Positions 12,639 through 26,300 of a stretch of 64,000 nucleotides of DNA are shown here, in pieces. Made by a program: the position numbers and the translations under genes. The notes beneath the pieces are model-generated. The model ran no database searches. It saw only the letters and a list, made by a program, of their open reading frames with translations, and had not been told where the DNA came from. The stretch spans positions 16,779,561 through 16,843,560 of the forward strand of contig NC_088775.1 of assembly GCF_954871325.1 (NCBI RefSeq), given 5' to 3'. Numbering within the stretch: position 1 is the stretch's first letter; each line of letters opens with the position of its first letter. This DNA comes from Gordionus sp. m RMFG-2023. Taxonomy: Eukaryota; Nematomorpha; Gordioida; Chordodea; Parachordodidae.

Positions 12639-13350
12639 ATTTTAAATAATTTATTTCTTCACATTTCAATTAGTCAATTATTTTTTAATTTTCTATTTTA
12701 TCCAAAGAAACAGAGCTTTCTTGCCAATTTAGATCCAATATTTATCTATAAGATCGGGAAAAGCAAATTTTAAGCAAGTCTAGCCCATTAAAAAAATATA
12801 CATTTAAAGTTTTTAACCCAGAGGTCCTGGCCCTGTCTCATAGGAAATGAATTCGATCTCCCTTTTTATATTTTTTGGTCTGAACCTAAATCGGACTTGG
12901 CCTTGTGCCGGCTGCTAGTTAATCCAGGTCTGGCGAAGATAAATAAACTATTTATTTTCTACGCAAGTGCAACGCCACTGCTATATATTTTTAACTATTT
13001 TAAAGCTCTAAATTTAAAAATAGAGTTTAAGTGTACATCTATCGTTAAGGAGTTTAATAAATCATAGTTTTTTTTAAAGCAAACTTTCATAACTTTAATG
13101 CTTTTATAATTTTAGAAAGGCTCCATTTTGTAGGTATCTTGTTACAGCCTTTATAAAATATACATGCACCTGTGAACAGTATATTTCACCCATATAAATT
13201 TAAGAAAAGGGAGGAGTTTAAAACCATATGACTTTATAAACCTGGAAAAGTTTGAAGATTTATTTTAATTTAATAACATGATTATGACATTGAAAATAAA
13301 AACCAGAAGAATCGTCTGCCTTTTAAAATGGAAGCAAACAGGAATATTTT

Positions 13351-13430
13351 AAACATGTTTTTTTAGCTTTAGGTCAGACAATATATTTTTAAACATGTTT
13401 TTTTAGCTTTAGGTCAGACAATATATTTTT
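13351..13430. repeat. Exact 40-bp tandem duplication
   Basis: AAACATGTTTTTTTAGC... occurs twice with a 40-bp offset and no visible differences, so it is a recent local duplication. Confidence 0.9.
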
Positions 13431-13623
13431 AAAGAATTATAAATGTGATCGAAAAATAAAAAACAAACCTTATGTCATTTCTAGATATTTTAATAACAGA
13501 TAAGCTTTTATATTTTTGCTACTTTTATATATAATATTAAATTAAATAAAATTTATGTATTATAATTAAACAACTAAAAAGGTATCTTTGATGCCATCCC
13601 TCTTATTATTCATATCTGAGAAA

Positions 13624-13820
13624 TAGTGTTGTTAAAACCAGAATTGGGTCCTATTTTTAAAAATTGCCCTATTATGATTTTAGCCAAAATAATATTATGT
13701 TTTGCTAATATGCAGAAAAGTCTGGACCTCTACCAAATTTCGGGACTTTCATACTATTTCATAAAAATCTGAATCGGGCTTTTTAAAAATGGACCCAAAT
13801 CGGATTTTTTTACAATACTA
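13624..13820. mobile_element. hAT-type MITE, TAGTGTTGTTAA family
   Basis: The left end TAGTGTTGTTAAAACC pairs with a mutated right end TTTACAATACTA. The flanks CTGAGAAA and CTGGCAAT match at 5 of 8 positions. The interior (GGGTCCTATTTTTAAAAATTG, TTAGCCAAAATAATATT) is shared with 10171-10352. Confidence 0.65.
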
Positions 13821-14180
13821 CTGGCAATGTTTTGTCGGTTTCCGTCCAAAAAAACAAGCACTATTATGCGAGGTGGGGCCTTGCATAATTCATGTGAGAT
13901 CTCATCAGGATTACATCAACGTGCTAAATGAATTAAAGGAAACAATTCAATAAGCAATTGTCTGAAATCCAGAGGGTTAGGTACTCAAAACAAGCTGGAA
14001 TACCATTTACCAAAATCTGGTGTTCAGAAATTAAAGAACGCTCTCTACATGTGAAATAATTATATTTTTTTATGACAAGAACCTGGATTAATGACGCATA
14101 TCTCTGAATTACCCATATTACATTATAATAATATAGTTCATTTTTAAAAAATTATTCTATTTTTTTTCGTTTTTATGTAG

Positions 14181-14316
14181 ACGCAACAGTTCGCATTCCT
14201 CTTCGTCCTATTTTTCATGATAATAATAGCCAATTTAGGCGTTATATATTTCATATGCGCATACCAGAATAGAAAGACGCGGATGAACTTTTTCTTCCTC
14301 AATTTGGCCGTTATAG
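14181..14316 (+). CDS. Receptor exon: TM1 to start of TM2
   Basis: A strong pyrimidine tract ends TATGTAG at 14180. The exon encodes TQQFAFLFVLFFMIII, A-N at the conserved GN position, then NRKTRMNFFFLNLAVI. The donor is ATAG|GTAAAA at 14317 and the exon ends in phase 1. Family members normally have an acidic, glycosylated N-terminus ahead of the TEQF-like segment; that upstream exon was not found. Confidence 0.85.
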
Positions 14317-17300
14317 GTAAAATATTTATTTATCTGAAAATAATATTCTCGAGGGCTTTAATCGTCTCATTAAATATGAGACATATATAGTTTAATATAA
14401 GAATATCTTTAGATTCTGTAGGGATTAAGTCTATAGGATCATCCCAGATTTCTAATTGATATCAACCGTGAAAATGATCTTATATTATATTTATGAATTC
14501 TTTTTAAAAAAATTCCAGATTTTTTGTACATTTTTATTTTAGGTTTTTTTTAATGTTAAATTTTATTTATAAAAAAATCAGGCATTAATTTGTTACAGAC
14601 TAAGGAGTTGGGTATAAATTGTCAAACCATAATGAACCGTTATCATTTTCCAACCAGTAATAATAAAATCTTAAAAAGAACTTAAGCCCTGTAAATGCTT
14701 ATAACGGCTTTAAACCGATTTATAACTGTTGTTTTTTTAAATTTTATTAATTTTAAATGATTCGTATAACATAATTTATAATATTTTAAAATATAAATGG
14801 TAAAGATTTATATGTAGTTTAGTTATGTTACTTTTACTTATTTTTCTTATTCAAGATTTCTATGATGAAAATTAATAAATTCAAAACTCATTAACTCTGG
14901 CATTATGCCGAAACGATCGTATTTTCTTTCAATTTTTATTATAATTAATATTTCTTATTCAATATTAAAAGTTTTATTATACTAAATGTTACTCTTGATT
15001 TCTTGTTTTAAAAAGGGTGGAATATTTGAGTTTAACAATCTTAATAGGTATATTACATTATATTAAATCGATGTTTTTAAATCAGTCAAAAAAGTGACTG
15101 TTAGAGTGTTTAATGATATAAATACTAATTAATATTTTTGGTCAATATTGAGAGCTTTTATTATACTAAATATTTCTCTTGAATTCTTGTTTTTAAAGGA
15201 TTAATATAAGTAACAAAGTATTTAAATATGAACCATTTAATAATCTAATCTTTTTTAAAAAAATTTTACAATTATTATCTATATAATTTAAAATTTTAAA
15301 ATTACCCAAATTTTATTTTTTATAACGTGAAAATATTTAAATAAAATATATATTTTAATTACTAAACCCTCTTCATTTGCACGTTTATGTTACATTTTTT
15401 CTATCGAAGAATATCAGAATTACTTCAATATCGGTACATTTCCTATATTTTCTTATAAAAAAAAAATATTATTAAATATATGACAAATTTATAATAACCG
15501 CCATGTTCCGCCCATTTTTGAAAAAAGACACTTTTATTTCTTAATGATCCAGTGAATGATAAAATTTTGCGTGAATTATTTCGTGCCAAATATAAATGAT
15601 TTTTATAATATTTTAATATGTTCTAGAGAATATTTTAAAAAAATTTGACCGGACATCCGACCGGCTTTTTTTAATAAGGCACATTCCGAAATATATTTTA
15701 AACAAATAGCCCGGCCCGAATAGGAAAACGATTGGACCTCTACAATTGTGACGTTAAAAATAATTTGGGTCAATTTTTAAAAACGACCCAATTAAGATGT
15801 TAGTCAAAATAAGTAAGCTTCGATATTTGGTAAATAGAGGTCATAATATTATTTTGGCAATCTTAAACCAACCCATCATAATATAATGATAATTTATTAC
15901 AATCAATTTTTTTTTCTTCATTTCTCTTATTCTTAAGTGGAATATATCGTTTCAGATATCCGATGCGTCAAATAAAAAATTTTATTACCACCCTGAAATT
16001 TTGTTATCTATTTTAACGTTTTTTCTACCATTTTTTTTAAACTTGTAAAACAAATAATAGATTAAATTTATTTAAAATGAATATTAAATTAAAGTCATTA
16101 ATTATGGACTCTTAACAATTTTTTAGGAATTAATTTTAAAATTACTTGAAAATGACAGGACTATATTATTTCTGATTTTAATCAATAAAGACATTGTGCC
16201 ATAATTAAACTGAAAATTAACATTTATATAAGATAGTTAATTAATGGATTGTGCCATAATAACGGAAATATTAAAATTTATATTAGGGTGGTAATTAAGG
16301 AAACAGATAAATTATTTAAATAAAAAAAATAAGATCTATATTCCATATTAATTGAGTAAACCATCAATATAAGGATCATAAAATTTTTGATAATAATATA
16401 CTATTAAATTTTCTATTTTTTAAAATATTTGAATCTTTTCATCTTGCCTTGCCACCAGGCATGTCCTTCAAAGTTTGTTTGATTAGTCGATTGCCATTAG
16501 TACTGGTTTATAATTTTTTAATTTACAAAATAACTAGAATTTATTTTTGCAAGGAATTCGAACTTATGGTTTCCTTCATATGGCAACAAAGATTCTTATA
16601 ACTCGGCCATAAAAGCATAATATATTATATTTAACGATTATAGGAATTTATCAGGGTTTACATAAACTGGAAGGAGGGTTGGGGTGATCTGCTCCTCTAC
16701 ACATTTATATTATAGAGGCCTGGGGGAGTGTGTAATCCGGTATGATGCATCCAAATTTATTTCCTTCATATAGAATTAGTTTCACCTCATTATTAATAAA
16801 TTGTTTAAAAATTACGTTTATATATAAGATTTATTATATTTTTTTGAAGCCAAAAGACTGATCCAAGCATTATTAGTTAAGCTATGATCTTAGCATTTAA
16901 ATATTAATTTTTATTATTATGCCTTTATATATATTATATAAAAAAAATTCTTTAATACCTAACTGTAACTGAACTATTAATTAGGATGAAGCCTTTTTGT
17001 TTGTCATTAAATTATTATTGATTAATGTTCGTTCATTTTCTGTTACTCGTCTTTAATTTTAAAATTTGGGAAAAAATGATATAGTTTTTGATTAATATTT
17101 GATGAGGATAAATTAAACGATAATGATGGGGGAAGGGGATATTGTTTGTATATTCACAATTATAATATTATTCTTTCCTTATTAAATTTTCTTATCACCT
17201 AGAGCCATTTCAGGATGAGCTGAAGCTTCTTTTCTAAAACCTAGATTACTCTTCATTGTCGATAATTAATTCGCGTTAACTATAAACTCGGGGTAACACT

Positions 17301-20300
17301 TTATCCAATCCGATTTCTTAAAGGATTTCTCTTTCCCTCATTTCGTTTTTTTTATCCATTCCAACTTAACCAAGCTGCATTCTTTCAAGGTGCCTAAAGC
17401 ACAATATCTATTAATCTATTTTAATTGCTAATTGTAAAATTTAAATTTTCTAAATTAGTAGGTGGATTGCAGATATTTATACTAATATCGCAAATATGAA
17501 GAGGGGAAGGGGGTATGAATGTAATCTTAATTATATCCCATTAAATCATATGCGCACATGAAAAAAATATTTTTTTAAATTGAAAAATAAAAAGTTTAAT
17601 AATGTCCTTTATAAGAAAATTAATCATTCAATGTTATACAATTTCTATTTTTCCTTTAATTTATTCCCCCCTTGTGATTAAAATATTATTTTTAAACACT
17701 ATTTTAAGAAAAAATTATAATTTATTGTTCGAAAGATAAAAAAAAATACTTTTAAGATATAGTTTATTATTTATTAACTCTAAAACCGTATCATACAATT
17801 TATTAAAAGTTATAAAAATTAAAATTCAACATCCAACAAGTAAACTGATCTAAATCTAATTAATGTTCTTTATGTTAAAAAAAAGAATAAATAAATTTAG
17901 TCGGTAAGATGGGTCGGAGAATGTTGAAAAGATTGTATAAAATAAAATTGTTTGACGACGCATTATAAATCTTTCTAATTCGGATAATTAAATTTTAGAT
18001 TCATCTAACTAATACTTTAAAAACATCCTAAGAACTATTTCAAACTCGGCTCATATCAGTTTTTAAATGTAAAAGAAAACAACTTGGGGAGCTCAGGTTC
18101 ATATTCTATTTTTAGGCCAGGCCCTGATTTTTATTCTTCAAATAATATATTGCTCAGGATTGTGATAGACATGCCTGCAATCCTCTAATTTCGATCTTAA
18201 TGCCTGAAAAACTGATAACTTTAGAATAAAATTATGCTTAGAATATAGAATGTAATAATTGAAAGGGACGGGACCTTGGCATGTCTCGTCTGACATATAA
18301 TATTCTTTGGGACATCTAAGTTGAGTCCCTGGAATGCACCCCATCATTCGATAGCCTCTATAGGAAGCATTTCGCCCTAAAAATTAGACGGAGAGGATCT
18401 TTTCGATACATTACCAATTCAATTTAATATTACTTCTAAGAAAGATTTTTTTTCTCCTAAATGTTAAAATAAAATTCCCTTTGCAAGTGTTTATGGGTAT
18501 TGAGACCAAAATAAAATATACAATAATTTTGATTGGATTATAATTTTTTTAAAAAAATTTATTTATAAGTATGTCGTGTTTGGGATAAGAAAATGGAATC
18601 CATGGGAATTTAAAATTTCTTGATCTTATACCATTCTGAAGTTATAAATTTTAAAACTATCTTGACAAAAAATATATTCTAGCAATGTATAGAATACCTA
18701 TCCTATAAATTCCGAACAATTTTACCGTTTGTTTTTAATGTGCCATATCATTTTTAAAAAAATCGAAAAGTTTCAAAACTTTCTCAAATTTTAAAATTTT
18801 GATGAAATCGGAATGTAAAATGTTTAAAACTTATAAAAAAATTTATAGAATTATGTTTTGAACATGTTTTTATTTTTATATTTAAATAGCTTTTATTTTC
18901 ATTAAAGTTTCGAAAGTTTGTGAATTTAATTTTTTTGATGTTTTGGACAAGCCTATTATGAATAAATCTATAAGAAAAATTAATATAAATTAAGAATACA
19001 TTAAAAGTTTGCTGCAATTGTGTCTGAGATTCACAGTCTGAATCACAAATATTGGAATACATTTCTGGTTAAATCGGATTTTTCAAATTTAAAGAACACC
19101 CTCAGTTAAACGAATTAGAATTGGTAGATTGTGAATACTTCATGGATACTAGAAGATATTCTATCAAAAATGGCGTAATTTAGATTTTTCAATTTTTTAA
19201 TGCGTCCTTGTAAAATATTATAATAAATAAAATTGAATTTAAATTAATTTTCTAATTGTCAATTACCAATATTTCCTATATCGGTGCCTAATTATTATAG
19301 GGTTCTATGCACACTTTAGGATGAAATTGAGTTCGGATTAAAGTATTTTTCCTGGCAGGTCCCTCCATCCCTGTATGTTCAAATAACTCCCGAAAAATCA
19401 TTTTAAATTTATTTTTAATGTAATAAAACTCCGTCTCCTATTGGCCCACTGTGTTAATTTTTACTTAGTCTTACTTATTTAACCAATCATAAACCATTAT
19501 TTTTACCATGTGATAAAAAATAAAAATATTTAATTTTAAAAAAGCTATAATAATGAAGACTTAAAAAAGGTAGATATTAAGAGTTTAGCCCAGTTATGGC
19601 AACTAAGATAAAAGGAATTCAATTATCTAGTCAAGACTGTAGATAAAAAATGTCCTCTACTAACTTTTTTATATAAAATAATATCAAATTTAATCAATAT
19701 TCAGACATAGGCTGGTAAAACAAAAATCACAAATTTTGTATTTGGTTTTATATTTTAAAATATTTTTTGTGATTTTTTTTTGAAATATTCAAAAAATAAC
19801 TTTTGTTTTTAAAAATTTTTGTTTTGATCGTCAGCCCTACTTAATTAGACCTATTTCTTTTTTTCATCCATTTTAATCTCTTACTTCCCTCTTTTACCTG
19901 AACTTCATTTCCTTATAAATATTAAATTTTATTTTACATTTCACTTCTCTACTCCCTCCCGCCTCTCCAAAAAACTCCCATATTACTTCTTTGCCCTTTC
20001 CCCTTTTTATATAATATTCACCTCTTATAGATATTTTATTTTACCTTATTCCCTAACTGATTATATCCAGAGCCCCCTCCAAAATTTACAACACCCCCAT
20101 ACTCTACCACCCTCATCTTCATTTATCTTAACCTTTTACTTTATCTCCTTATCAATCTAACATTGGATTACCACAATACCTATTTTCATTCTATCCCTCA
20201 CCCACTTGGTTATAAAATATTTAACTAATTTTACAGAATTACCCCAAAATATGATAATTTTTGTCATAAATATAGTCCTTAAATATAATGTCTTAGTATT

Positions 20301-23300
20301 AGCTCTAAGCAATTCTTTTAATTTCAAAATGTGTAAAATATAAAATATGCCATATAAAAAATTTACATTTCTGGCTAAAAAAGAAGAAGGGGTTTTAACT
20401 GGGATCCAGACCGAAGCCTAAACCAAATCATTAAACTGGTATTTTTATCGAACCTAAACTGTTAAATAATTTTGTATCCGAACTTAAACCAAGCCGTTAA
20501 AATGCTCATGAACCGGTTCGAGTCTCATGATTTTGTGTTTATAAAAAAATGTGAAAGTTATTACTAGTAGTATATTGCTAAAACTCTAATTTATATCTGT
20601 CAGTCACAATTATTATAAGCTTTAATATGTTGCTATTTTACAACATCTTTAATTATAATTTAGTGATAAATTAAATCTAATATATAAATTATTTACATAT
20701 ATGGTATTTAAATGACACATCAAAATGTAATATTACTGATGGTGACACAATGAAGGGACGTCACGAAGCAAATTTTGGGCGCAATAAAAGAAACCACATT
20801 CTAGAACTCAACAAAATGTCACAACAAATAAAATATATATAATTCGAATGTGGGTTTGTACAAAAGTGTTCCCCTGGTTTTAGAGGTTCGAAAAGATCTG
20901 ATATTTTTATTTTTTAATAGCCGAACCTGAACCGTTATTTTTATCCGAATCTGAACCGAAACTATAATACCTAATATATTAGAGAGGAGGAGGATTTATA
21001 TTTTTTTTCAGGGGTAAACACTTTGTATAGGTATTAGAACATATATCCTCAAACAAAATTTGTTGAAATTATAATATTAAAAGTTTAATAATATTTTCTT
21101 GTTATTTACATTTTTACCCATATAGATATAACTTAAAACAGTCTTTTTTATCTAGCTCTTATTGTACAATAATATCAGAAGTTTCTATCTCATTTTTCCA
21201 AATTCATTCTTTTAGCAATTTTCAATATAGTATATTAATAAGCTAAAAAATGGATTTGTCTTAGTTTAAAATATATCGAAATTTAATTTTTTTCCTTCTT
21301 CTTAGTTTTCGCCAGAAAGCATGGCGTGTGTTTTAAAATCACTCTCCCAAAAATTTAGCCGAGTAGTACCATAGAAACCTGCGATAATAAGGCAGTGACA
21401 TACAGTTTGAACTCTGAAGGAACCTTTGTCGAGGTAGTTATATTTGTCACTAGAAAGAGTCATTTGATGAATTAAAAGTTGTTCAATGATTTTAGTTAAA
21501 ATAGATTTAAAAAGGGAGTTAAAGACAGTTATTGTGTAATACTTCTCTGATGATACTACATAAATATTAGAGAAATGGGTTTGTTCATGTTGGCGAGAAT
21601 CGAAGCTTGTGATCAAAATCATATATTCCTTTACTTTCAACAATCGTGTATTGCAAATTCTTTATCAATATTAGTCATTATTTCTTTAAGCAGTAATATT
21701 TAATATCCACGATTCTGTTGGCTAATTATAAATTGAAATGTATCCTTTATTAATTTGGAGAGGGGAGAGTGTGGGGAGGGGGGGGGGAGGTTATAATACA
21801 CAGGTTTAATTTCATTCTAATCTTCTGATTTCTTTTTTTTAATGAAGATATATTTTATAGAGGGATCGATATTAACAAATAATTTTTAAGTAGAGTATAT
21901 TCATTAAAAAAAATAGTATAATAATTTATGGCGAAATGCTTTTTAAAGTTTTGATGGCATTAATTTTATGGTACCAATTAACCGCAGATATCTTAATAAG
22001 TTCATTCTATACCTTATGGTATTATTGTTACAAGAAATTATACAGATATTACGAAAAAAAATCTTGCATAATTAATAAGTCAAAATACTATATTTGTAAA
22101 TATATTTAAAAACACATAAAAATATGCTTATAAATATTGATGTTAAATTAAAAATGGTGTCTGAATTCTAATGATATTATTATTTACAAGTTAGTATAAA
22201 AAATTGTAAATATGGATTATTTTTTTCTGGTTGGAAATCATACAATATAAATTTTTATATTACAACAACACCATTAATAATGTATAATATTTATTTTTAT
22301 ATTTTAAAAATATATTAGTGTAAGCTTTTTAAGTTTTTTTTAAACCTTATAAGATAAAAATAATGAACAGATTGATCTATCAATATGTCCATTTTATATA
22401 TCTATATTTTACTAATTGTATTCAAAATGATAATTATAACCTTACCTAGAGAATAAAATTAAATGTTTGTAGCATTGGCGTACGCAGCGAAGCCAAAAAA
22501 TGCAGTTGCCGGATTTTCAAAAATATTAATGTTTATATTAATTTATATTTGTTAATATTTATTCCTATCTCATATTAAATATATATTTAATTACATTTAT
22601 TTATCACATTCATCTATTAAGTTATTTATCAATTAATCTCGATTTCAAGTATTCATTGGCGTAATATTTACATATTATTTTCAAATTTCTAGTGGCTTAT
22701 TATTTATCTACCATTTTCATATTTCTAGTCAAATAATAATTTTTCTGAAACTCCTTGTCCAACAGGGAGAAAGAAAGTGCAAGCTTGTCCAACGAGATGG
22801 AGTCTCCGCCATCAAGCAGTAACAGCTTTTATGGAGTTAGAAGAACCGATTATTAATGCTATTACTGAAATATCACAATGGCCTGAAAGAAATATTTCCT
22901 CAGAAGCAAGAAAATTATTGGATTCAATACTTATTTCAATTTTTTTTCTCATTAGAATGTATTATTTAATTATACAACTATTTTATGTAATACTTTTCAA
23001 AAACATGACATTGACTTGATTAAGAAGATGAGAATAGCGGAGAGCATTTTATTAGAACTCAAGGAAATTAGGGCTAATGTTGATGAAGAATTTCAATTTT
23101 ATATGTTATCGTTGAGTCAAAAGGAGAGCTATAGGTGTTTAATATTTGTCTCACTCGATTTTCAGCAAGGCAAGCTCATCGTCAAAACATTAGTATAAGA
23201 TCAGTAGAAAAGTATTATAAAACTATAATCCAAATAAATGAATGGTTTTTAATTCATCATGCAGCACTTACCAATCTGCAGATATTATTTCCACAAGCTC

Positions 23301-26300
23301 AATCTTTTTCAGATGGTGATAGAAAAAAGATAATATTTGTTTGATGCCTTATTAGCTGAATAACTATGTTTAAAAGATTAACTAAGATATAGTCCCAAAA
23401 AATGCTATGGATGCTTTGTATAATTTCAAGCACATTTTAGATTTTATTCCCAATGTATTAAAATGATTATATATATTATATATATTAGCAACTCTTCCCA
23501 TTAGTAAACTAATGAGAGAACTATGGCAAATCTCTATAACAAACCATATTCCATAACATAAAACAAACCATATTTCATAACAAGACGACCCAAATTTATT
23601 CATTAAATAAAACAACAATCTAATATATAATAATATGTAGAAAAATATAGTATAATAAATCATAATTATCCAATTCTTCATCTCCCAAAGGTCCACAGCT
23701 GACATCTTATACCATTAATCCAATATCTCCAACTAGGGGTTTTTCCTAACATTGAAACCCCATGTGATCATCATCTCTTCTTCTTCCCACAAGGAAAACT
23801 TAATTCCCCTGTCAGAAAATAACTGACATTTTATGTATTATATTAAATTTATTTCTTCTTTTTTCAACAATTACAACACGCCCACCCTTCACAAGCCCAG
23901 CGTCCCTCTCTCTGTGGTGGTGTTGTATCGAATCACCTCTTTGAATTGTATCGAATTACCCCTTTGAATTGTATCGAATCACCTTTTTGAATTGTATCAA
24001 GACGCCTTGAAGACGTTCAGGGAATCTGTCGAATCGTCTTCCCTATAATGATTTCGAATATAATATCTCCGATACATTTCAATATATAATCGCGAAAACA
24101 CATATTATCAATAATGACATGTACATTGGGGTACTGCATTTATAATCTATGGAACATAAATATGGACAATGTAATATCCGCAAAACATAATAATTCCTTC
24201 ATTTTAAGATATTTGGGAAATATGAGCTATAATACACATTATTTGGGTATGATTCATGGTAATTAAGAAATAATGATTTTACATATAATAATGTAATGTG
24301 AACATATTGTCTGTGTTTGAAATGCAATTTCAACACATGTAGTCTTCCTTCTGTCATGTGAAAAAAAACAAAGCTACATCTTTATAAATATCTCCTAAAA
24401 TGAATATAAAAATCCATCTTTAGGTATTAAAAATAATTGCGAAACTTTGCCGAACAAAGATTATAAATAAAATTACAATACATACATATACAAATACATT
24501 TAATATTTTATATGAAGGAACAAATATAATATGTAGAAAATACAATATTCTCCATCTAGGAATTACTCAGTATTCTAAGAAAAATATACCATTTCTACCT
24601 AACTCTGTCATCACAATTAGCACAAATTTCACAAAAATGTAGAATGCCAAATAACAAAAATTAAGAATATAATGGGCTATAGGGTATATACGTAAAGAAT
24701 TTATAATGTACCTTCACAATATAAAATAATTTGAGTCTTTTCTTTAAAAAAAATAGTTCATAAATAAATAGTAAAATGTGATGTGTTATAAAATTATTAA
24801 AAAGATAAGAAAATGTATTATGCAGCATAAATTTACAAAAAAAAATTTACACCAAAAAAAACTTTCTCCAGTATGCAAACTAAACAATATTCTCACCTCA
24901 AGGCATACCCATCAACCCGGGCTGACCTTATCTGTAAAAATATTCTTCACATCATTGCATACCATAAAAATAATATAATAATTGCAAATATAACTTCTTA
25001 TAAAATTTTATAATTTAAAAAAAATATATATATTAAATATAAAGATTTCATAATTTGGAATAAAAAATATTATACCTCATCTAATATATCATATAAATTC
25101 CTATCCCATTTATATATATACTAAATGTAGACACTAAATCAAAATAACTATCCACCTCTAACATTGGATATTATTCTGACTTCCTCATACCCCAATTCCT
25201 TTAAATTATTATTCATAATTTAATATATCATATGTGTAATTCACATTACACCCTATTTCATCAAAATGGTTAATTACCTCAAAATAAACAAAATTTAATA
25301 TATCATATGTGTAATTCACATTACACCCGATTTCATCAAAATGGTTAATTACTTCAAAATAAACAAAATTTAATATATCATATGTGTAATTCACATTACA
25401 CCCTATTTCATCAAAATGGTTAATTACTTCAAAATAAACAAAATTTAATATATCATATGTGTAACTCACATTACACCCTATTTCATAAAAATGGTTAATT
25501 ACTTCAAAATAAACCACATTACCTCACCCTCAATGGATCCCTTAATAACATATCAACCTTAATTGAAACTAAATTACAAATACCATATATTAACATTAAT
25601 TATTAATAAATGATCCCACACATGTCCATCCCTTTAAAAATCCAAAATGCATAATTATATAATGCACACTTTATTACAAAAGTCTATTTCCATATATATT
25701 TTCCTAAATTTCAAATATTTAAATATTTAGCCATCCTTTCTGTCCTGCTGATCATGAGGTCTAGCTTCCTATGACGGAATACCTATAACACCATTCAATG
25801 AGTTTTAAGGCATACCAAATAATGATCAAAATGGATGTACCATATACATCTAGACATAAGATAATATACCAAATATTACTGTCTTAAATTCCTGATCTTA
25901 TTTCCATATTCTTGCCTAATACCCATTACATACTTTCTATCGTGACCTTTTTTAAGTTAAATATAAACGCATAGAAATCCTTAAACTCACTGATCTATAT
26001 AGTTTTTAGTACATTGCATTGTCAAAATTTATCATATAATATATATACAAAAATTTTGTTTTTACCTTTAAAATATCGAATAACTCAGGAATCGAAACTA
26101 TCCTGTAGTCATCGTGCACCACTATAACAGACCATATTCCATAACATAAAACAAACCATATTTCATAACAAGACGACTCAAATTTATTCATTAAATAAAA
26201 CAACAATCTAATATATAATAATATGTAGAAAAATTTAGTATAATAAATCATAATTATCCAATTCTTCATCTCCCAAAGGTCCACAGCTGACATCTTATAC

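Noticed and set aside
23382-23705. Similar minus-strand frames at 23382-23705 and 26006-26293 beginning MSAVDLWEMKNW
   Set aside because: Both fall in the two LTR copies, so their similarity reflects LTR identity, not a gene family.
25209-25517. 102-codon frame with a 25-residue repeat on the minus strand
   Set aside because: The 75-bp tandem repeat in an LTR element's non-coding interior happens to be a multiple of three; no start context or family.
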